A stretch of 64,000 bases of DNA from Cupriavidus sp. UYMMa02A. Lineage in GTDB: Bacteria; Pseudomonadota; Gammaproteobacteria; Burkholderiales; Burkholderiaceae. Shown one piece after another: positions 58,637 to 64,000 of the stretch; positions within the stretch are counted from its first letter, which is position 1, and the number at the start of each line of letters is the position of its first letter. The translations under genes were made by a program, and so were the position numbers. The stretch is taken from the NCBI GenBank assembly GCA_001725945.1, contig LRMT01000020.1, forward strand, positions 1-64,000, written 5' to 3'. A model generated the notes under the pieces. It ran no database searches. It was not told the origin of the DNA and worked only from the letters and a program-made list of their open reading frames with translations.

Positions 58637-59298
58637 TGTTGACGGGATACTCGGTAGGCATGCAGCGCTTCATCGACGCTCGCGAACTGGTGAATCTGCC
58701 CACGATCCAGCCAAACGGCCTCGGTACAGAACGTGCGCAGTGTAGTCTCGTCGTGCGAAACCATGATCAGTCCCGCGCGCTGGGCAAGTCCCTGAAATGC
58801 GCCCCTGGATTTCACCCTGAAGGCCGCGTCCCCTACCGAGATGAGTTCATCGACCAGGTACATATCGAAGTTGAAGACCAGCGAAAGGGCGAACGCCAGT
58901 CGTGACCTCATGCCTGACGAATACGTCTTTACGGGTTGATCGAATGATTCGCCGAGTTCGGAGAATTCGCGCACGAAGGCCATGTGCTCAGCGAGCATGG
59001 TCTCGGCGACGCCATGTATCCGGCAAACGAATCGCACGTTCTGCCGGCCGCTGAGCGATCCCTGGAACCCGCCTGCCAACCCGAGCGGCCATGACACGCG
59101 GCAGCCACGCGAGATGGTTCCTCGGCTCGGCTGGTCCATTCCGCCGATCAGACCGAGGAGTGTCGATTTTCCGGCGCCGTTCGCGCCAATCAGCGCAAGC
59201 TTGGCGCCTTGTGAGATCTCGAGATTGACCCCGTTTAGCACCCACTTCGCGCCACCGTGATACCGATAGCGCTTATAGACATTGTCCAGCCGAATCAT
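58633..59298 (-). CDS. kpsT: Capsule export ABC transporter ATPase
   Basis: 221 aa from the ATG at 59298 (MIRLDNVYKRYRYHGG). Walker A GANGAGKSTLLGLIGG, signature YSSGMRSRLAFALSL, Walker B FDMYLVDELISVGDAAF and H-loop VSHD. It drives export of the capsule polymer with KpsM. It overlaps kpsM upstream and kpsE downstream by 4 bp each. Confidence 0.95.
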   Translation of the reverse strand: MIRLDNVYKRYRYHGGAKWVLNGVNLEISQGAKLALIGANGAGKSTLLGLIGGMDQPSRGTISRGCRVSWPLGLAGGFQGSLSGRQNVRFVCRIHGVAETMLAEHMAFVREFSELGESFDQPVKTYSSGMRSRLAFALSLVFNFDMYLVDELISVGDAAFRVKSRGAFQGLAQRAGLIMVSHDETTLRTFCTEAVWLDRGQIHQFASVDEALHAYRVSRQQ

Positions 59299-60080
59299 CG
59301 CGCCACCAGTTGCCGTCTGTAGCGGACCTGCAAGGCAAGCCCACCCGCACACACAATGATTGCCGCCAGGAACGGATATAGCAGGCCAATGCGCTCATCA
59401 GCGTGATAGGCGGGAAAGAAGCCGATGCGGATGGACTCAAGGCTGTGCACCAGGGGATTCCAAAGAAGAACGTCGCGCATGGGCCGCGGAAGCCAGTCGA
59501 CGGGGAACATCACTGCGGAGAAGAAATAGAGAGGTGTGAGGGCCATCTTCGCAAGCTGTGCCAGTTCGGGCACCAGCACCGCAGCCACCGACAGCAGAAA
59601 TGCCAGACCGATCCCGGTCAACCACAGGACGCCGACCGCCGCCAGGGACGTAAGCAGGTTCGAAGGCGTAATCTCGATGCCGCACAGTGCGCAGCCGGCC
59701 AATAGCAGCGCGCCCACCACAGCGCTGAGCAGGGCCTCCAGCACGGCCCGGGCGACGATGGTGTCGACCGCACGCACCTGACGGTAGGCAAAGAGCGCAG
59801 AATTTGCCGACACCGCGTCCATCCCGCGCAGGGTAATGTTGCGCATCAGGAAGAAGCCAAGCACGCCCAGTCCAATGAACAGCGGCGTGTCAGCACCCGA
59901 AATGGCATGGTGCTGCAGTACGCCATGCACGATCATCAGGAACACCACATGCTCCACCGGCTCCAGAACTACCCAGAGCCAACCTGCGCGCTCCGTGGAC
60001 AAACGGGTGACGGCTTCGCGCAGCACCAGCGCTCGTCCGACGGACAGGAAAACCGATAGGGAAGAACGCATTGCGTGCAT
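59295..60080 (-). CDS. kpsM: Capsule export ABC transporter permease
   Basis: 261 aa from the ATG at 60080; a GTG at 60092 and an ATG at 60071 are alternatives. ABC-2 type permease with six membrane segments: ERAGWLWVVLEPVEHVVFLM, GLGVLGFFLMRNI, FLLSVAAVLVPELAQLAKMA, LTPLYFFSAVMFPVDWLP. Partner of KpsT. Confidence 0.93.
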   Translation of the reverse strand: MHAMRSSLSVFLSVGRALVLREAVTRLSTERAGWLWVVLEPVEHVVFLMIVHGVLQHHAISGADTPLFIGLGVLGFFLMRNITLRGMDAVSANSALFAYRQVRAVDTIVARAVLEALLSAVVGALLLAGCALCGIEITPSNLLTSLAAVGVLWLTGIGLAFLLSVAAVLVPELAQLAKMALTPLYFFSAVMFPVDWLPRPMRDVLLWNPLVHSLESIRIGFFPAYHADERIGLLYPFLAAIIVCAGGLALQVRYRRQLVAR

Positions 60081-60098
60081 TGCGCAAGCCACCAGACA

Positions 60099-61091
60099 TC
60101 AACGCGACGAAAGCAAATCCAGCACCCCGCACACACCGCCCGCATCGTCCACCACCACAAGCGACGAAATGCTGTGCTCCTGCATTAACGCCTGCGCCGC
60201 GCCAAGGGCCATGCCAGGCGAGACCATCACCGGATTTGCTGTCATGAAGTCCGATACGGGCCGCTCCAGCGCATCGTTGCCCGCCAGCAAAGCGCGGCGC
60301 AGGTCGCCGTCGGTAAAGATGCCGCGCAGCACGCCTTGTTCCGTCACCACGACCAGCCCCAACCTGCCTTGTGTCATCGACACGATGACGTCGTCCAGCG
60401 TGGCGTGCGGCGGCGCAGTGGGAACCAGCTTGTGCATCTCGTCTTCGACCTTGGCGAGCAGCATGCGGCCGAGGCTCCCGCCCGGATGGAAGCGAGCGAA
60501 GTCGACCGGCTTGAAATCGCGCTGCTTCATCAGCGCCACCGCAATGGCGTCGCCGAGCGCCATCGTCAGCAAGGTCGACGTGGTCGGTGCAAGGTTGTTC
60601 GGGCAGATCTCATTGCGGAACGGCAGCAGCAGCGCCACGTCAGCATTGCCGGCCAGCGTCGACGTGCGCACCGATGTGATCGCGATGATGGTGTTGCCAA
60701 AGTTGCGGATCGACGGAAGGATGCGCATGACCTCCTCGGTCTCCCCACTGTTGGAGATCAGCAGCAGCACGTCGGAGGCGCGGATCGCCCCCAGGTCGCC
60801 GTGCAATGCCTCGGCCGGATGGAGGAAGAAGGAAGGCGTACCGGTGGAACTCAGCGTGGCCGCCAGCTTTCGGCCTACCAGCCCAGACTTGCCCATGCCC
60901 GACACCACAACTCGCCCCTTGCAGGCGAGCAGGATATCGATCGCGCGCTCGAAATCATTGCCCAGCCCATCGGCCAGATCGTATAGCGAGTCCGCCTCGC
61001 TGGTAATGGCGACTCTGGCGATCGATGAAGCACCGGTGGTGGGCGAGAGGATGGCACGCGGCAGGGGTTCGGGCAGAAGTGTGGCGGACAT
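60099..61091 (-). CDS. kpsF: D-arabinose-5-phosphate isomerase
   Basis: 330 aa from the ATG at 61091. SIS domain (GRVVVSGMGKSGLVGRKLAA; STGTPSFFLHPAEALHGDLG; LISNSGETEEVMRILPSI) and two CBS domains in the C-terminal half (VIVSMTQGRLGLVVV; ISSLVVVDDAGGVCG). It makes arabinose 5-phosphate, the precursor of Kdo needed by KpsS/KpsC. First gene of the capsule operon. Confidence 0.93.
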   Translation of the reverse strand: MSATLLPEPLPRAILSPTTGASSIARVAITSEADSLYDLADGLGNDFERAIDILLACKGRVVVSGMGKSGLVGRKLAATLSSTGTPSFFLHPAEALHGDLGAIRASDVLLLISNSGETEEVMRILPSIRNFGNTIIAITSVRTSTLAGNADVALLLPFRNEICPNNLAPTTSTLLTMALGDAIAVALMKQRDFKPVDFARFHPGGSLGRMLLAKVEDEMHKLVPTAPPHATLDDVIVSMTQGRLGLVVVTEQGVLRGIFTDGDLRRALLAGNDALERPVSDFMTANPVMVSPGMALGAAQALMQEHSISSLVVVDDAGGVCGVLDLLSSR

Positions 61092-61459
61092 GGCCTTGTA
61101 GCAGGTAATGATCGTTTTTTGCCGCGCAGCGACGCGGCATGGCATGACTTGGAGTTGCGGAGCGTTGCGTCGTACCTCATAGGAAGGTCACGCCGCGAAT
61201 GGCGAGCACCCTGACCCCGCACATCATTCCGCAGTTCAGGCATGCGAGAAATAGGGCTGCACTTAAAAACCAGCCGATCATTGCTCGCTCCGTCGCCCTC
61301 AAACGCAATGCCCAATTGCTGGATTCGACAGAATCTTCGCAGTCGCTCATCCATCTAACCGTGCTCGCTGCCTTGCATGAGCGAATGCAAGCGCGCAGAC
61401 CCGATCACCGGTCCCGCCCAATCCGCCCCACGCCCTAATCCTGTCCCCGGAGCCGTCCA
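61092..61459. other. Intergenic region before kpsF
   Basis: About 368 bp between kpsF (minus) and the antiporter (plus), so it must hold both promoters. I found no JUMPstart/ops-like element, no convincing small gene and no strong repeat. The AT-richer part around 61200-61350 is the probable promoter area. Confidence 0.4.
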
Positions 61460-62799
61460 TTGGAAATCGCCATCGAACTGACCACCCGAGCGGGCACACT
61501 GTTGCTGGTCATCGCCTTCTGCCACGCCATCGCGCAGCGCCTGCGCTTGTCAGATTCGTTTGTCCTCACTGGCGCGGGTGTTTCGCTTGGCTTCGGGTAC
61601 CTTGCCCTGCAACACGTGGCGCCGCACTACGCGGCAACGACGATCGCGCCGTTCCTGTCGCCAGCCCTGCCTCCGGAAGCCTATCTCTGGGTATTTCTTC
61701 CTCCGGTCCTGTTCCAGGCAGCCATGGAAGTGGAGACCACCGGATTTCTTGCCGACATCGCGCCGATCCTGCTGCTGGCGATCGGCGCAGTGCTGGCAGC
61801 CACGTTGAGCGTTGGCCTGATGGCGTACCTGACCAGCGGCCAGAGCCTTACCGTCTGCCTGCTGCTCGCGCCATCGTCAGTACCACGGACCCTTCCACTG
61901 TCATCGCGCTGTTCCAGAGCAGTGGCGCACCCGCCCGGCTGATCCGCCTGATCGAGGGCGAAAGCCTCTTCAACGATGCGGCGGCAATTGCGATCACATC
62001 GCTGTTGACCAACGCGCTTTCTGCGTACCCCCATGCAGGTACCGGTGTCCACCATCCGCTGGCGGGATTTCTGTTTTCGCTGATTGGCGGCTGCTTGCTT
62101 GGCAGCGCGGCGGGTGCGCTGCTGGTCTGGCTGTCCGGCTTGCTGCGGAGCCTGCCCTTCTCGGAATACGTCCTGTCACTGGCCCTGCCCAGCCTGCTCT
62201 ATCCGTTTGCCGAGCGCAATCTGCATGTGTCCGGCGTGACGGCGGTGGTCTGCGCGGGCCTGGTGGCCGGCAGGTTGATGCGCACCCTGCGCCCGGCCGC
62301 TCACCTGACGCTGTTCCGGCAACTCTGGCGGCACCAGGCGGCGATAGCCAGCGCAGGCGTGTTCCTGCTGGCCACCGCGCACGTACCGGCCATGCTGGGC
62401 GATTGGCGCGCCGCTGACGCGATCATGCTCTGCCTTATCCTGGCCGCCGCCGTGGGCAGCCGATTGGGCATCCTGACCGTGTGCGTGCCGCTATTGAGCC
62501 GTATCGGCATCTGCAAACCCCTGCCCAGAGCCCACCAACTGCTGATTGCGTGGGGTGGCGTGCGCGGTCCGGTCACCCTGACCCTGGCGATCTGCGTGGC
62601 ACGCGACACAGCGCTGTCGCCGGACACGCGTCATTTTGCGGCGGCGATGGCTACAGGCTTTGTGATGCTTAACCTGCTTTGCAATGGCCTGACGCTAAGC
62701 ACCCTGTCCCGTGCCCTTGGCATGGCGAAGCCGGACAAACCGGCACCGCCGGCGGGCCAGGATGAACAGCGCAGCCATTCCCCAAAGCGCGAGCCGTGA
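61460..62799 (+). CDS. CPA1-family Na+(K+)/H+ antiporter
   Basis: About 446 aa, apparent TTG start at 61460 with GGAG upstream, and one lost base near 61870. Membrane protein with about 12 segments: FVLTGAGVSLGFGYLAL, AYLWVFLPPVLFQAAMEVET, the ion-site region VSTTDPSTVIALF and LIEGESLFNDAAAIAI with the conserved Asp of FND, and WGGVRGPVTLTLAI with the essential Arg. It exchanges monovalent cations for protons. Confidence 0.85.
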
Positions 62800-62863
62800 T
62801 TGCGCAATATCAAGACGGCCTTCAGTGAGACGTTCAGAATCCCCATATGAAAAGGAGGACATC

Positions 62864-63064
62864 ATGAAAGCGAACGTTGGTCTTGTCGACCGGATACTGC
62901 GTATTGTTGTGGGCCTCGTACTGGTTGCACTTGCGGCAACCGGAAGGATCGGCCCGTGGGGTTGGATTGGTGTGATTCCCCTCGTGACGGGGCTGCTGCG
63001 TTTCTGCCCTGCCTACAGCCTGCTGGGCATGAAGACTTGCAGGTCCAGCATCCTTGAAGATTGA
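62864..63064 (+). CDS. DUF2892 small membrane protein
   Basis: 66 aa, strong AAAGGAGG ribosome-binding site before ATG 62864. MKANVGLVDRILRIVVGLVL, a second helix WIGVIPLVTGLLRFCPAYSL and a Cys pair (FCPAY ... MKTC) are typical of the YgaP C-terminal/inner-membrane DUF2892 family. Intact; function unknown, often linked to sulfur or redox stress. Confidence 0.88.
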   Translation: MKANVGLVDRILRIVVGLVLVALAATGRIGPWGWIGVIPLVTGLLRFCPAYSLLGMKTCRSSILED

Positions 63065-63136
63065 GCGACCGTAAGCCTCGCAAGTCCCACGCCCGCCTTT
63101 CAGCGGGCGCATCTTTTCCTTTCACCGACGCTCTCT

Positions 63137-64000
63137 TCACGTCGCATCCTGGCGCTGCCGATACTCGGCGGAATCCGGGTTCTCATAGCGGGCCACCAGG
63201 TCCGCAACCCCAACAGCAGCGCCGGCCAGTCATTGCCCACGGCGACGGCGTCGAGCCCGGCGCGCCGCACCGACTGTTCCAGCCAGCGGCACGCCTGGCT
63301 TTCGATGACGTGACCAATCGTGGCGAGCGCCCCGGCCAGGCCATGCAGCCGGCCGGCAAAGCGCATGGCGTCACCGCTTTCCATGGCTTGTTTCAGCGCT
63401 TTCAGATCATCGCTGAGCAGATCGCCGAGCGATGTTTCCGCCGGCCCGGCTTCGGGCATTCTGACCGCCTCGGAAACGGTCGTTCCCAACGGAACACCGT
63501 CCAGCATGTCGCGCAGGGTCGACAACAGCACAGGCTTGGTGAGGCACCGGTCGATGCCCGCGGCCTCGCAGGGCTCCCTGACATCGCTGCCCACGCTTGC
63601 CGTGATGGCGACGATCGGCACCGTCACGCCGCGTTCCCGCAGTCGTCGCGCCAGCGTATAGCCGTCCATCGCGGGCATCTGCAGGTCGGTGAGGATCAGG
63701 TCGTAGTATCGGGAGGCCACGAGATCGAGCGCTTCGGGGCCGTCGCCGGCCAGATCAACATGCTGGCCGAGCCATTCCAGCTGTTGCCGCATCACCACTT
63801 GATTGATGGGGTGGTCCTCCACCAACAGCACGCGCAAACGGCGCGTAGCACGCTTGGCGGAGGTCTCCCCCAGCGCGGTAGGCAGCGGCTGTTCCATGCC
63901 GGCGGCTGCCGAGATGGCGCGCAGCAGGCCTCGCCACGCGTATTGCGGCGCCCGGATCGGGGTCTGCATGAGATCGGGCTGTACCGGCGCCATGGCATCG
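63137..64000 (-). CDS. Hybrid sensor histidine kinase, receiver-HPt end (5' end outside window)
   Basis: The 3' end of a two-component protein. Receiver domain: LRVLLVEDHPINQVVMRQQL, phospho-acceptor Asp in LILTDLQMPAMDGY and Lys in CLTKPVL. A C-terminal HPt domain follows with phospho-His in FAGRLHGLAGALATIG. A lost base near 63190 leads to the natural end VARYENPDSAEYRQRQDAT. This order is that of EvgS/BvgS-type kinases; the sensor and kinase parts lie beyond 64000. Confidence 0.8.

Noticed and set aside
61199-61438. 79-codon frame between kpsF and the antiporter
   Set aside because: No ribosome-binding site, no recognisable homology and a composition unlike neighbouring genes; probably promoter DNA.

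Overview
The window looks like chromosome or megaplasmid DNA from a betaproteobacterium of the Cupriavidus/Ralstonia group. This is inferred from the very GC-rich coding, two Bug/TctC-type periplasmic receptors, MarR/IclR/LysR-controlled acyl-CoA catabolic clusters, a paaABCDE-N-K phenylacetate cluster and an abundant-looking intergenic repeat. No rRNA, tRNA, CRISPR array or intact insertion sequence was seen.

Layout. (1) 1-4.5 kb: the 3' part of a degenerate IS630-like DDE protein, a MalT/LuxR-type STAND regulator and a truncated acyl-CoA ligase remnant. (2) 4.5-13.9 kb: an acyl-CoA degradation island. SDR, two PimC/PimD-like acyl-CoA dehydrogenase subunits and MaoC lie on the plus strand. 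They converge, across a large inverted repeat, on an ADP-forming acyl-CoA synthetase, a DUF35 protein, an orphan CobS-like AAA+ ATPase and an IclR regulator on the minus strand. (3) 14-21.6 kb: amino-acid permease, MocR regulator, SnoaL-like protein, FAD amine-oxidase-like protein and an EF-G-like GTPase. (4) 21.6-26.6 kb: the most interesting stretch. It holds a NadC-like phosphoribosyltransferase, a MarR regulator, a fusion of ribose-1,5-bisphosphokinase (PhnN) with an AMP-phosphorylase-type enzyme, and a Bug receptor. The nadC-like gene and the fusion gene share nearly the same promoter flanked by the same inverted operator. (5) 27.1-34 kb: DUF35, thiolase, SDR, enoyl-CoA hydratase, Bug receptor and CoA-transferase, then a LysR regulator. 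A matching 22-bp site lies upstream of both the operon and lysR. (6) 34-44.2 kb: ActP-like symporter with its DUF485 partner, paaK, paaN, paaEDCBA, and divergent paaX. (7) 44.3-48.1 kb: YbhB-like protein, secreted phytase-like esterase, and a chemoreceptor with a sigma-28-like promoter. (8) 48.3-61.1 kb: a compact ABC-transporter-dependent (group 2) capsule locus, kpsF-M-T-E-D, one large GT-A/KpsS-like fusion, a hexapeptide acyltransferase, a Tat-exported beta-helix protein, kpsC and kpsS. (9) 61.4-64 kb: CPA1 antiporter, DUF2892 protein, and the 3' part of a hybrid sensor kinase.

In region 4 the fusion enzyme would cleave a nucleoside monophosphate to ribose-1,5-bisphosphate and phosphorylate that to PRPP. 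PRPP is the co-substrate of the neighbouring NadC-like enzyme, so the genes may form a PRPP-supplied pyridine-nucleotide module. This is inference.

A caution applies throughout. About two thirds of the multi-domain genes need one to four small indels to read through, and most of these are single-base losses on either strand. That pattern suggests sequence errors rather than mass pseudogenisation. I therefore give gene spans across the breaks and say where they are.
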